Source: Caballeronia sp. SEWSISQ10-4 2 (lineage in GTDB: Bacteria; Pseudomonadota; Gammaproteobacteria; Burkholderiales; Burkholderiaceae). Taken from it: a stretch of DNA of 64,000 nucleotides. Below are positions 42,567 through 50,683 of this stretch, one piece after another (the stretch's first letter is position 1; every line of letters begins with the position of its first letter). Made by a program: the position numbers and the translations under genes. Under the pieces are notes generated by a model that was not told the DNA's origin, did not search any database, and saw nothing but the letters and a program-made list of their open reading frames with translations. Location of the stretch: positions 1-64,000 of the forward strand of contig NZ_JALPRJ010000028.1 of assembly GCF_030464885.1 (NCBI RefSeq), written 5' to 3'.

Positions 42567-43442
42567 TCATAAAAAGCGCCATGTGAAGCCGCCGTTGCTT
42601 TGCGCTACGACACCAGCCGACGTCCCGGCAAAATGCGGCGTGAACACAGTCGCGCCTGTTTCGATCGCCCGGTCAAGTACCCACCGTCGTGAGACATTCG
42701 CACGAGGCTTGTCCGCGCAGAACACCGAACTCCATACCGGACGATAGACCTGGATCGGGTGATGCCACACATCGCCGCTAAAGAGCGCGTGTGCACCCGC
42801 CGACTCGATTTCGATCGTCATGTGTCCCGCGCTGTGACCCGGCGTCGGATGAAAGCGGATGCCTGGAAGATATTCGCCGCCTTCCGGACCGATTTCTTCG
42901 GCGAGTCCCGCGTCGATCACCGGCAACACGCTGTCATCGAAGACCATACGCCGGCTCGCGCCGGCGGGTGTGTCGAAGAACTCCCGCTCAACGCGTGAGA
43001 ACACGTAACGCGCGTTGGGGAAAGTCGGTACCCAACGGCCGTTATCGAGCCGGGTATTCCAGCCTACGTGGTCCACGTGCAGGTGCGTGAGCAGCACGAA
43101 ATCGACCTCTTCGGGCTTCACCCCCGCGCGCTCCAGCCGCTTGAGGTAGGGAGTATTCAGTTGGTGGAAGATGGCGCTGAATGGACGGTCCTTATGATTG
43201 CCGCTTGTGGTGTCGACCAAAATGACCTTTCCACTGACTCGCAACACCCAGGTGTTGACGCTCAGGAGGAAGTGTTCCGCGGCCGCGTCGACCTGTCCGT
43301 TAGCGAGCCATGCGTGGTGTTCCTCAATCACGGCGGGATCGAAATCGGCGAACAGCATGCCGGTCTTCAACTGAAACTGTTGTTCGGTCACACGGGCGAT
43401 CAACGCGTCGCCGACGCGGTAGGTCGTCGATTGTTCATCCAT
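42567..43442 (-). CDS. Metallo-beta-lactamase-fold hydrolase
   Basis: 291 residues from the ATG at 43442, which overlaps the MFS stop by 8 bases and has GGAGA ahead. The zinc motif HLHVDH spans residues 120-125 (LLTHLHVDHVGWNT). The later ligands appear as HSAGH in PTPGHSAGH and GDVWHHP, and VFTPHFAG near the end. The lactonase-like arrangement fits hydrolysis of a lactone or thioester, for example AHL-type lactonase or a sugar lactone. It is the last gene of the deacylase/MFS operon on the minus strand. Confidence 0.87.
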   Translation of the reverse strand: MDEQSTTYRVGDALIARVTEQQFQLKTGMLFADFDPAVIEEHHAWLANGQVDAAAEHFLLSVNTWVLRVSGKVILVDTTSGNHKDRPFSAIFHQLNTPYLKRLERAGVKPEEVDFVLLTHLHVDHVGWNTRLDNGRWVPTFPNARYVFSRVEREFFDTPAGASRRMVFDDSVLPVIDAGLAEEIGPEGGEYLPGIRFHPTPGHSAGHMTIEIESAGAHALFSGDVWHHPIQVYRPVWSSVFCADKPRANVSRRWVLDRAIETGATVFTPHFAGTSAGVVAQSNGGFTWRFL

Positions 43443-44757
43443 GAGGGGTCTCCGCTGGGGACTCAATGGGATTCAGGAGCATCGCGACCGCACCGGCGAG
43501 TGCGATGCCGACTATCGTCAACATGCCGGCCTGCATGTCGCCGGTCAGGGTTTTGACGACACCGATGATGATCGGACTGGCGAAGCCGCCAAGCGCGCCG
43601 CAAATGTTGATGAAGGCAATCCCGCCCGCTGCCGCCGCCGTGCCCAGGTACCCCGCAGGCAGCGCCCATAGAACCGTGTAGGACGCCCACAGCATGGCGG
43701 TGGACAGACCGATTGCAGGCAGCGCGATGCCGAGCTTGCTTGGGTACAGTCCGGCGATTGCAAGCGCGATGGCACCCACGATGCTTGCAAGCGCACTATG
43801 GCGGCGGCGCTCGTTGCGACGGTCGGAGCTGCGGCAGAGCCAACCCATCGCGGCAATGGCTGCAACGTAGGGTACTGACGACCACATGCCGATCGCCGTC
43901 GTGCCGGCAACACCGGCAGTCTTCAGGATTGTGGGCAGCCAGAAACTCACCGTATAAATCCCCGCGATCACGCAAAAATTGCTGAAGGCGAGCGTAAGCA
44001 CGCGTGGGTCGGAGACAACGGTTCGCAATGAGTGGTGCCGAGCTTCGCTCGCCGCACGGCCCAGGCGTTGCGCGTCAAGATCAGCGCCAAGCAGCGTCTT
44101 CTCTTCATTGGACAGCCAGTTTGCCTGCTGCGGGCGATCGTCGAGGAAGAAGAATGCGATCACGCCCAGCACGCAGCACGGCAGGCCCTCGACGATGAAC
44201 ATCCACTGCCAGCCTTCGAGGCCATGAGTTCCTGCGAGCGTGGTCATTGCCCAGCTTGACAACGGTCCGCCGACAATGCCACCGATCGGTCCCGCCCACA
44301 TCACGACCGCCATCGCGCGAGCGGTCCGCGATGGCGCGTACCAGTACGTCAGGTAGAGCACCATTCCCGGTGCGAAGCCCGCTTCGAAAACACCAAGTAG
44401 AAAGCGTAGAGCGTAGAACGCGTGGATGTCCCGAACGAACAGCATCGACGCAGAGGTGATCCCCCACAACACCATGATGCGCGAAAGTGTCTTTCGGGCG
44501 CCGATCCTCGGCAGGAGCAGATTGCTAGGGATCTCGAACAACACATAGCCGATAAAGAAGATGCCCGCAGCGACTCCGTAGGCCGCGTCGGAGAACGAGA
44601 GCTGGTTCTGCATCTGCAGCTTCGCAAAGCCGATGTTGATGCGGTCCAGGTACGCGAGCATGTAGCACAGCGTCAGAAACGGCAGTAAGCGCCACGTGAT
44701 CTTTCGGTACAGCGCATCGCGCGGGTCGATGCCTTCTGTCAGGGGGATGGCGGACAT
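43435..44757 (-). CDS. MFS transporter, anion:cation symporter family
   Basis: 440 residues from the ATG at 44757, with GGAG six bases ahead; the longer frame reaches into the upstream gene. Twelve helices begin LLPFLTLCYMLAYLDRINIGFAKLQM, the pattern of the glucarate/tartrate/phthalate-type symporters, and the loop PSRTARAMAVVMWAGPIGG follows. It would import an organic acid with protons. It lies between the AstE-like deacylase and the MBL-fold gene, so all three probably act on one acylated or lactone-forming acid. Confidence 0.9.
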   Translation of the reverse strand: MSAIPLTEGIDPRDALYRKITWRLLPFLTLCYMLAYLDRINIGFAKLQMQNQLSFSDAAYGVAAGIFFIGYVLFEIPSNLLLPRIGARKTLSRIMVLWGITSASMLFVRDIHAFYALRFLLGVFEAGFAPGMVLYLTYWYAPSRTARAMAVVMWAGPIGGIVGGPLSSWAMTTLAGTHGLEGWQWMFIVEGLPCCVLGVIAFFFLDDRPQQANWLSNEEKTLLGADLDAQRLGRAASEARHHSLRTVVSDPRVLTLAFSNFCVIAGIYTVSFWLPTILKTAGVAGTTAIGMWSSVPYVAAIAAMGWLCRSSDRRNERRRHSALASIVGAIALAIAGLYPSKLGIALPAIGLSTAMLWASYTVLWALPAGYLGTAAAAGGIAFINICGALGGFASPIIIGVVKTLTGDMQAGMLTIVGIALAGAVAMLLNPIESPAETPHG

Positions 44758-44771
44758 GGTCATCTCCGGGT

Positions 44772-45785
44772 TCATTGCGCGTGGGCGTCGGCCGCCACGA
44801 GCGCGACGCAGTCGCCCGGCTCGACGCTCGCGAGCGAACGCACGATGACGACCACGCCCGCACTGCGAAACTTCAGCTCGACGGGCGTTGCCCACGGCGC
44901 GTGCGGATCGAATACGCGCCCGGCCAGGTCGCCGGCGCTCACGCGGTCGCCGAGCTTGAATACCGGCTCGAAGATCCCGCGCGTATCCGCAAAGACGTAA
45001 TGCCGCTCACCCTCGACGTGCAGCCAGCGGGTGTCGTAGCGCGGTGCAGGAAGCGACTCGCTCGCGCAGATGCCGAGTGCCGCTAGCACTCGCTGCAAGC
45101 CTTCCTCCACGATAGCCAGGCCTTGCGGATTGCACGTCGCGTAGCCGCCGAATTCGCCGCACAGAAACAGTTTTCCGTGTCGCTCGATGGCCGCGCCGTA
45201 GGTGCGGTCCTCGCCGAGCAGATCCATCACCATCGCGTTGGGCGCGGCAAATGCGTCGACGATCCGCCGATATTCGCGGCGTTGTCCGGCGTCGAGCGGC
45301 TGCGCGACCAGCAGCGTTGGCAGATGATCGAACGACGCGCCTCCCGCGTGAATGTCGAAGACGAAATCGGCGCGTGGAAACAACTCGGTGTCCACGTAGT
45401 GCGCGATCATCTCCGTGATGGATCCATCACGACGGCCCGGGAAGATCCGGTTCATGTTCGCGCCATCGATGGGCGAGGTCCGGTGCCCCGCGAGAAGCGC
45501 GGGAAAATTCAGACCCGGAACGACGATCAAACGACCGCTGATTTGCATCGACAGCACGCGTTGCAGCAGTTTCATCAGTGCAATCGGACCTTCGTACTCG
45601 TCGCCGTGATTGCCGCCGGTGAGGAGCGCCGTCGGACCGTCGCCACGCTTAAGCACGGCGATCGGGATCGGGATGTGCCCGTATGCGGAGCGATCCACCG
45701 AATGCGGCACGCGCAACGTGCCAGTCTGAAAGCCTTCCTGCTCGAAATCGATATCCGTCGAGATGCGGGAGCGGTCGGTCGCCAT
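44772..45785 (-). CDS. AstE/aspartoacylase-family deacylase
   Basis: 337 residues from the ATG at 45785, with AAGGAGAC ahead. The M14-like zinc site is visible: GGNHGDEYEG with His60 and Glu63, and FDIHAGGAS with the third-ligand His near residue 155. The downstream region GFQTGTLRVPHS and GFDxPLL-like phrases match succinylglutamate desuccinylase/aspartoacylase family members acting on N-acyl amino acids or ectoine derivatives. It is the first gene of the operon. The C-terminal beta domain (residues about 250-330) is complete. Confidence 0.9.
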   Translation of the reverse strand: MATDRSRISTDIDFEQEGFQTGTLRVPHSVDRSAYGHIPIPIAVLKRGDGPTALLTGGNHGDEYEGPIALMKLLQRVLSMQISGRLIVVPGLNFPALLAGHRTSPIDGANMNRIFPGRRDGSITEMIAHYVDTELFPRADFVFDIHAGGASFDHLPTLLVAQPLDAGQRREYRRIVDAFAAPNAMVMDLLGEDRTYGAAIERHGKLFLCGEFGGYATCNPQGLAIVEEGLQRVLAALGICASESLPAPRYDTRWLHVEGERHYVFADTRGIFEPVFKLGDRVSAGDLAGRVFDPHAPWATPVELKFRSAGVVVIVRSLASVEPGDCVALVAADAHAQ

Positions 45786-46159
45786 GATTCGTCTCCTTAC
45801 TGTTGGCATGGGGTGCGGCGGCAAATGCAAACGACGCAGCGATATGTCCGTACTATCGGAAATCAATGCGATTTACGCCAATGCCGATTGATGCCCAACG
45901 TGATGCCTTTGAGGCATCACCCTCCAGTCGGGAGAGTCGCACACCATTCCTTGCGCGAGGGTGTAGCGCGATATCGGGGTCTGAGGGTACAGAGACTTTC
46001 GGTCGTGCGAATGGTGCGGAGTGTCCGCTTTTGTTGACTGCGGATGGCCTCCAGGGCAAACGCGTCAATTCGCGATGCAGCAGCGCGAACATTGGGGAGC
46101 TTGCATCTGGCATCAAGGTATAAAGGCACGCTCCAGCCGAAACTATTTTCGCCTGGCAG
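45786..46159. other. Intergenic region with an 8-bp hairpin
   Basis: The 374 bp between the TAXI gene and the deacylase operon, both on the minus strand, contains GTGATGCC (45900-45907) paired with GGCATCAC (45913-45920), loop TTTGA. It could be an operator for the operon or, less likely, the end of the TAXI transcript, as there is no U-tract. No coding frame is convincing. Confidence 0.5.
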
Positions 46160-47503
46160 CTATTTCTTCATCTTCCCGCCCACTTGGGAAATCCGATCCC
46201 GTACGATCCCAATTGCCTGTTTGAGGGCGTAAACGTCTTGAAAATAACGATGAGGAATCCGTATCTGGCTGGCATGTGCATCGATGTTCTCGATTTCGTC
46301 TCGCCATTTCGCAATCTGGTCAGGGCTCGGTTGCGTGTTCCTCCATATTTCATCTTCCAGCGATTTGATTTCCCGATACCAAATCACCAGCCGGTTTTTT
46401 ATCCGCGCCTCCGCCATGCGCGGCAATGCCTGCAGCAAGCCTAGCAGTAAGGCCATGAAGGGGAGCAGGATCAGCAGGCGCCTTTCGATAAAACTGGCCA
46501 GCCAGAATGGAAGGTAGCGCTGCAGGAAGGGACGACCGGATTTGAAGTAGCGCGTGCTTTCGTCGGAGATGGGGAATTCTTCGGTGTTCAGGTTGGGAAA
46601 CGCGCCGCGCGGCGTGAAGTAATCTTCGCCGCCGTGGACCGATTTGGCCGCTTCGAGCAGCAGGTAGGCGAGCGCCGGGTGCAGGGCGTCCTTGGATACG
46701 AGCAGAGCCGTGGCGGCCAGCAGGGTGACATCGGCCTGCGGAAGATCGTTGACGATGCTGGTCGAGGCGCGCGGAAAAATAATCTTGGAGAGAGACGGGA
46801 ATTTTTGCACCAGGGCGTCGGCCTGGGCAAAACTCATCAGCTTCAGATCACTGTTCAATAGCGTTTGCTGCATGGAAGCATCGGGCCTGCCGATAAAGAA
46901 TGCGGCATCCAGTTGGCCATTTTCGAGGTCTTGATATGCCTTGACGGCATCCATTTCCAGTAGCGTGGTGTTGTCGCGGCTGATGCCGCTATAGGCGAGC
47001 AATACCTGGGAGACATTGAGCAGGCCGCTGCCGGGAACGCCTATGGCGACCCTTTTGCCGCGCAGTTGTACCAGCCGGTTGATGGTGGTGTCGCCACGAT
47101 AAAACACCCAGATCGGTTCATATGAGACGGCAGCGATGGTCTGCAGGTGATCTGTTTCTTTCGGACTGGTGGTGCCGGACTGGATAAAGCCCACTTCGTA
47201 TTCGCTGTCTGGATTCTTCAGCCGCTGATAATTTTCGATCGAACCGGAAGAACTGCGGATATCGAGCGTGATGCCATCGCGTTTCAGGATGGGGGCATAG
47301 CGATCCGCAAAGCCGCGATAGATACCCTTGTCAGCCCCGGTTGTGATGACGATCGTGCGCTGGATGGCGGGCTTGAGTACGGTCGCCAGCGCCCAGCCTA
47401 GCGCGGCGAGCAGCAGTATCGTGCCAATGATGAGAAGCCGCCGGCGCCCCGGTGTCACGGGCGCTTTCTGGCTACGATGAAGCGCTGGATTGTCCCTTGG
47501 CAT
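46160..47503 (-). CDS. TAXI-family TRAP-type substrate-binding protein, membrane anchored
   Basis: 447 residues. A membrane helix near residue 25 (LLIIGTILLLAALGWALATVL) is followed by the TAXI domain with the motifs TIVITTGADKGIYRGFADRYA, SSGSIENYQRLKNPDSEYEVGFIQSG and RGKRVAIGVPGSG. Unlike most, it carries a second membrane segment near 345-365 and a charged C-terminal coiled region to residue 447. It should bind a carboxylate in the periplasm. No TRAP permease (DctQM) is adjacent, so it may feed a remote one or act as a sensor. A 10-bp inverted repeat overlaps its start codon. Confidence 0.9.
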   Translation of the reverse strand: MPRDNPALHRSQKAPVTPGRRRLLIIGTILLLAALGWALATVLKPAIQRTIVITTGADKGIYRGFADRYAPILKRDGITLDIRSSSGSIENYQRLKNPDSEYEVGFIQSGTTSPKETDHLQTIAAVSYEPIWVFYRGDTTINRLVQLRGKRVAIGVPGSGLLNVSQVLLAYSGISRDNTTLLEMDAVKAYQDLENGQLDAAFFIGRPDASMQQTLLNSDLKLMSFAQADALVQKFPSLSKIIFPRASTSIVNDLPQADVTLLAATALLVSKDALHPALAYLLLEAAKSVHGGEDYFTPRGAFPNLNTEEFPISDESTRYFKSGRPFLQRYLPFWLASFIERRLLILLPFMALLLGLLQALPRMAEARIKNRLVIWYREIKSLEDEIWRNTQPSPDQIAKWRDEIENIDAHASQIRIPHRYFQDVYALKQAIGIVRDRISQVGGKMKK

Positions 47504-47546
47504 TGACAGTCATCCTTATCATATTATCTTTGTTTAGACTGTCAAT
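47502..47546 (-). promoter_or_regulatory. 10-bp inverted repeat spanning the TAXI gene start
   Basis: On the minus strand ATTGACAGTC (47546-47537) and GACTGTCAAT (47511-47502) are perfect inverted arms 25 bases apart. The second arm overlaps the ATG at 47503 and the AAGGA ribosome-binding site lies in the loop. The RNA hairpin could control translation, or the DNA palindrome could be an operator. Confidence 0.45.
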
Positions 47547-47576
47547 ATCATAACGCACGATTTCATCACTGCGATT

Positions 47577-47969
47577 TCACCTGTGGCCGTGTTCACTCGG
47601 TGTTTCCACGGGCGGCAGCGTCAACGCTTCATTGAGGAAACGATCGAACTCTTCCTGATCTTTCGCTTCAACATCGGTTTTGCGGATCCGCAGGTTTATC
47701 TTGCGGCCCGCACGGCCGTTTAACCATGCGCGTGCAGCCGCACCCAGCGCAGGTCCTGCAAGGTCACCGAGGCTGACGACGAATTCGCCGCTGAAGCCGC
47801 CTTGAAGACCCGCAGTATCCAGCACGAAACCAGCAGGGTTAATCCGGCTACCGTCAGCCCGAGCCTCGACATAAAACCGCGTGATTGCTTGCTGGCGCTT
47901 GCGACTGAAAAGAGCACCGTCGTTGGTCGATGGCAGCAGGGTGAGGTGAAGATCGTGATCGGTGTGCAT
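47577..47969 (-). CDS. Hypothetical protein, resembling EACC1-type small proteins
   Basis: 130 residues from the ATG at 47969, with AAAGGAG five bases ahead. The central part reads LGDLAGPALGAAARAWLNGR and AGRKINLRIRKTDVEAKDQEE, followed by FDRFLNEAL. That 'AWL-x-GR-x-GRK ... D-x-EA ... EE' order is similar to short proteins classed as effector-associated constant component 1 in NLR-like conflict systems; the match is by memory and only over about 45 residues. It has no signal peptide. Neighbours are a TAXI protein and a small secreted protein, with no obvious effector or sensor gene. Confidence 0.6.
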   Translation of the reverse strand: MHTDHDLHLTLLPSTNDGALFSRKRQQAITRFYVEARADGSRINPAGFVLDTAGLQGGFSGEFVVSLGDLAGPALGAAARAWLNGRAGRKINLRIRKTDVEAKDQEEFDRFLNEALTLPPVETPSEHGHR

Positions 47970-48158
47970 CGTGTCTCCTTTCGCAGGCTTTGTATCCTTC
48001 GCAGCGCTCAGCTGCAAACCGCTCAGTGGACCACCACCGCCGCATCTGTCCTTGATAGGTCTCAGCGGTCGCGCTCACGAACGACCACAAGGGTTCGCCA
48101 GCTGTACACGCTGCGGTTTCGCTATGTGTGCTGCCACCCCCGTCGTGCTGTGACTTTT

Positions 48159-48443
48159 TCAGTTGCAGCCCTGATTGTTGGTGGTTTTCATGCACGTCTT
48201 CCCGGTTGGGCTTTTGTATATACCCTTTCCATTCTTTGTCTTCGCTTCTCCACCCTTGCTCGTCTGAGTCGTAGCCACTCCGTTCTGATTCCTCTCGGAC
48301 TTCCAGGCGGTGCCTGTGTTCCGGTTATATCCCCCGGCCTGTTGTCCGTTATTGCAAACGGTACGGCCAGTCGCGGTGGTCGTGCACTCCGCGAATGCGT
48401 TTGTGGAAAACACGACGCATGCCAACAGCGCAAGAATTCTCAT
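48159..48443 (-). CDS. Small secreted protein
   Basis: 94 residues with GGAGG five bases before the ATG at 48443. The signal peptide is MRILALLACVVFSTNAFAEC (cleavage near 18). The mature part has Cys-Cys-Cys spacing CTTTATGRTVCN and ends NGKGIYKSPTGKTCM and NNQGC, with a low-complexity Gly/Thr/Asn composition. It shares phrases such as NQNGVATTQT and KNGKGIYKSPTGK with the C-terminal repeats of the 799-residue protein at 50684, which has NQWAATQHTTTSNG and MYASKDGNVYKN. It may be a surface-linked or matrix component. Function unknown. Confidence 0.75.
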   Translation of the reverse strand: MRILALLACVVFSTNAFAECTTTATGRTVCNNGQQAGGYNRNTGTAWKSERNQNGVATTQTSKGGEAKTKNGKGIYKSPTGKTCMKTTNNQGCN

Positions 48444-48605
48444 GGTGACCTCCGGGTGTCATGGGCGCGAGGCAGTTGTAACGGCGCGTGCGCCATTTAA
48501 TAGTAGGTCACTCACGGAGTTTCCTGCATATCCTTTACACACGATCGCTCGAAAGGGATAAACCTCTTACGTTGCCTGGAGTGCGATTACCAAGGGACGG
48601 CGGTC

Positions 48606-49577
48606 ATGACCATACCGAGAGCTTCGATCGACTCGACTTGCACACAAGACATCCGTTCGCGGACGCAAACTGTCAGGTCCTTTAGGCACGCGAGTGCGGG
48701 TGCCGTTGTCATCTGGTCCACGTTGGCAGCAGCCCAGGAAATGGAGCCGCGCAGCTATTCGGCTGTCCCGATCGGAACGAATTTTATTGTGATGGACTAC
48801 GCGAGATCGAGCGGTGACATCCTGTTCGACCCCTCGCTGCCAGTTACCGATCTGCAGGCCAAAATCAACACGTATTCGCTTGGGCTTTCTCATAGCCTTG
48901 GCGTTCTGGGCCATGTCGCAAGCGTCGCCATCGCGGTGCCATACGCCAATGCGAACCTGACGGGTAACGTCGAGGGCGCGCCAGGGCACGCGTACCGATC
49001 AGGATTGGGGGACATGCGCTTCAGACTCGCTGTCAATCTCCTGGGTGGTCCCGCACTCACGCCGGAGGAGTTCGTTCGGCGCAGCCCGTCTACTATCCTC
49101 GGTGCGAGCGTGAGCGTCATCGCGCCGACGGGCCAGTATGTTCCGTCCCGCCTGATCAACGTGGGCTCGAACCGGTGGTCGTTCAAGCCCGAAGTCGGGC
49201 TGTCGCAACCGATCGGCAATTGGTTCGTGGAGGGCGCGGCAGGCGTTTGGCTCTTCACTGACAATACCGACTTCTTCGGCGGCCGCCGGCGCAGCCAGGA
49301 CCCGTTGCCCACATTCCAGTGGCATGGCGGTTACAACTGGCGGCCCGGGCTGTGGCTCGCCGCGGACGTGACGTATTTCACGGGCGGTCAGACAAGCGTC
49401 AACGGTGTTCAGGACAAAGACGTGCAACGCAATGTCCGCTACGGTCTCACGCTGTCATTTCCGCTTTCTGCTCAATGGTCCGGGAAGCTCGCGTGGTCAC
49501 GTGGGCTGACAACGAGTATCGGCGGAAACTTCCAGACCATCTCGGTCGCGCTTCAATACCGCTGGTTCAATCGCTGA
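48606..49577 (+). CDS. Outer-membrane-type transporter of the phenol-degradation meta-pathway (MetA) family
   Basis: 323 residues. After a signal peptide (about 1-44, ending TLAAAQEM) the beta-barrel-like sequence begins SYSAVPIGTNFIVMDYARSSGDILFDPSLPVTDLQAKINTY and ends AWSRGLTTSIGGNFQTISVALQYRWFNR, which matches Phenol_MetA_deg family outer-membrane proteins. GRRRSQDPLPTFQWHGGYN is characteristic too. It is likely a passive channel for hydrophobic substrates or a sensor-exposed barrel. It stands alone, divergent from the 94-residue secreted protein gene. Confidence 0.85.
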   Translation: MTIPRASIDSTCTQDIRSRTQTVRSFRHASAGAVVIWSTLAAAQEMEPRSYSAVPIGTNFIVMDYARSSGDILFDPSLPVTDLQAKINTYSLGLSHSLGVLGHVASVAIAVPYANANLTGNVEGAPGHAYRSGLGDMRFRLAVNLLGGPALTPEEFVRRSPSTILGASVSVIAPTGQYVPSRLINVGSNRWSFKPEVGLSQPIGNWFVEGAAGVWLFTDNTDFFGGRRRSQDPLPTFQWHGGYNWRPGLWLAADVTYFTGGQTSVNGVQDKDVQRNVRYGLTLSFPLSAQWSGKLAWSRGLTTSIGGNFQTISVALQYRWFNR

Positions 49578-49664
49578 GCGGCTGGTTACTCGACGCACTC
49601 GGTAGCGTCCGTCGAATACCGCCGGAAGCTTGTCGACGTGTCCTTGTAGCGGAGCGCATTGCCG

Positions 49665-50426
49665 TTATTGGTCGAGGCGGCCCAGCGTGTCACGCATGGG
49701 CGCGACGGACACTCTCACTGTGCCGCTGAGCGGCGTGCTCATTTCCTGAATCAGGAAAATTGCTCCGGATGTAGATAGCGCGCACAGGACCATGGCCGCC
49801 ACGACCGTCCCGTTGCGCTGAGTGAACAGGCCGAAGGTCCCGAAGATAATGGATAACCACGCCACGAGGACGACCAGCAGCGGTGTCGGGATTGAGCCTC
49901 GTGCCTGTAGCAGCGCCAGCCAGCGCGCCGCGGACACCTGGTCGACGAGCTGGATGGCACGCGCTTTAAGTCCACGCTGCGTGTCGTTGGATGGAGTCAG
50001 TTCGTCCACTCTGCGCTCGAGGTCTTCTGACCTGTTGATCGTCTCGGAGTTGTTTAGTTTTGCCAATTGTGCAGCATCGCCTGACGCGAGTATCTGAATC
50101 GCGCCGGCGTAGTTCCGCTTGAGCGACGCACGAATTTCCTGGGTTTCCGGTCCATATTTCGCCAATACGCGGTCGAGCTGGATGACGGTGGCTGCATTTT
50201 GCACAAGCTCGCCGTTTGCGGTGTCGAATGAGCTTTTCGCCGACGAGATCAGTAGGCCCAGCACTAGCGCGGCCATGGTCGCGATCAGGCCGGTTGCCAG
50301 TTTTACGACACCGATCGAATCATCACTCAAGTGGTGTGCCGGCAGCAGCTCGCGCAGATGCAGACCAAGCAGCCCGCTGCCAAATACACATGCAAACACG
50401 ATCGAGGCGGTAACGAGGTGGTTCAC
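49665..50426 (-). CDS. DUF4239 (bestrophin-like) membrane protein
   Basis: 253 residues from a GTG at 50426 with GGAGG eight bases ahead; homologues start with a similar VNHLVTASIVFACVFG. Two membrane helices precede and two follow a soluble helical middle (NLNNSETINRSEDLERRVDELTP). GVVKLATGLIATMAALVLGLLISSAKSSFDTANGEL is the family signature, and the C-terminal TM pair ends FLIQEMSTPLSGTVRVS. The family is annotated as bestrophin-like with no proven function. It is convergent with the MetA-like gene and stands alone. Confidence 0.88.
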   Translation of the reverse strand: MNHLVTASIVFACVFGSGLLGLHLRELLPAHHLSDDSIGVVKLATGLIATMAALVLGLLISSAKSSFDTANGELVQNAATVIQLDRVLAKYGPETQEIRASLKRNYAGAIQILASGDAAQLAKLNNSETINRSEDLERRVDELTPSNDTQRGLKARAIQLVDQVSAARWLALLQARGSIPTPLLVVLVAWLSIIFGTFGLFTQRNGTVVAAMVLCALSTSGAIFLIQEMSTPLSGTVRVSVAPMRDTLGRLDQ

Positions 50427-50683
50427 CCTTGGATCCTCCATTTGGGTCGCGCGTGTTGTGCCTGCAGGTATTCGACGCCGACTGCTGTAGTCCAACAAAC
50501 GGTTTCCTTTGCAGCTGTCGATGTGGTCCGGGCGCGGACCTTGGCCGGGCCGGCGAGGCGACTTTGCTGCTGGCCATGCGCATACGTGAGCATTCATCCT
50601 CTCGTCCGCTGGCGCATCAGCATGAGTTCACAACATCGGGCTGTCGTGGCTTCCGGGGAGTGTCGAGTGAGCGAGCCGCCCGC

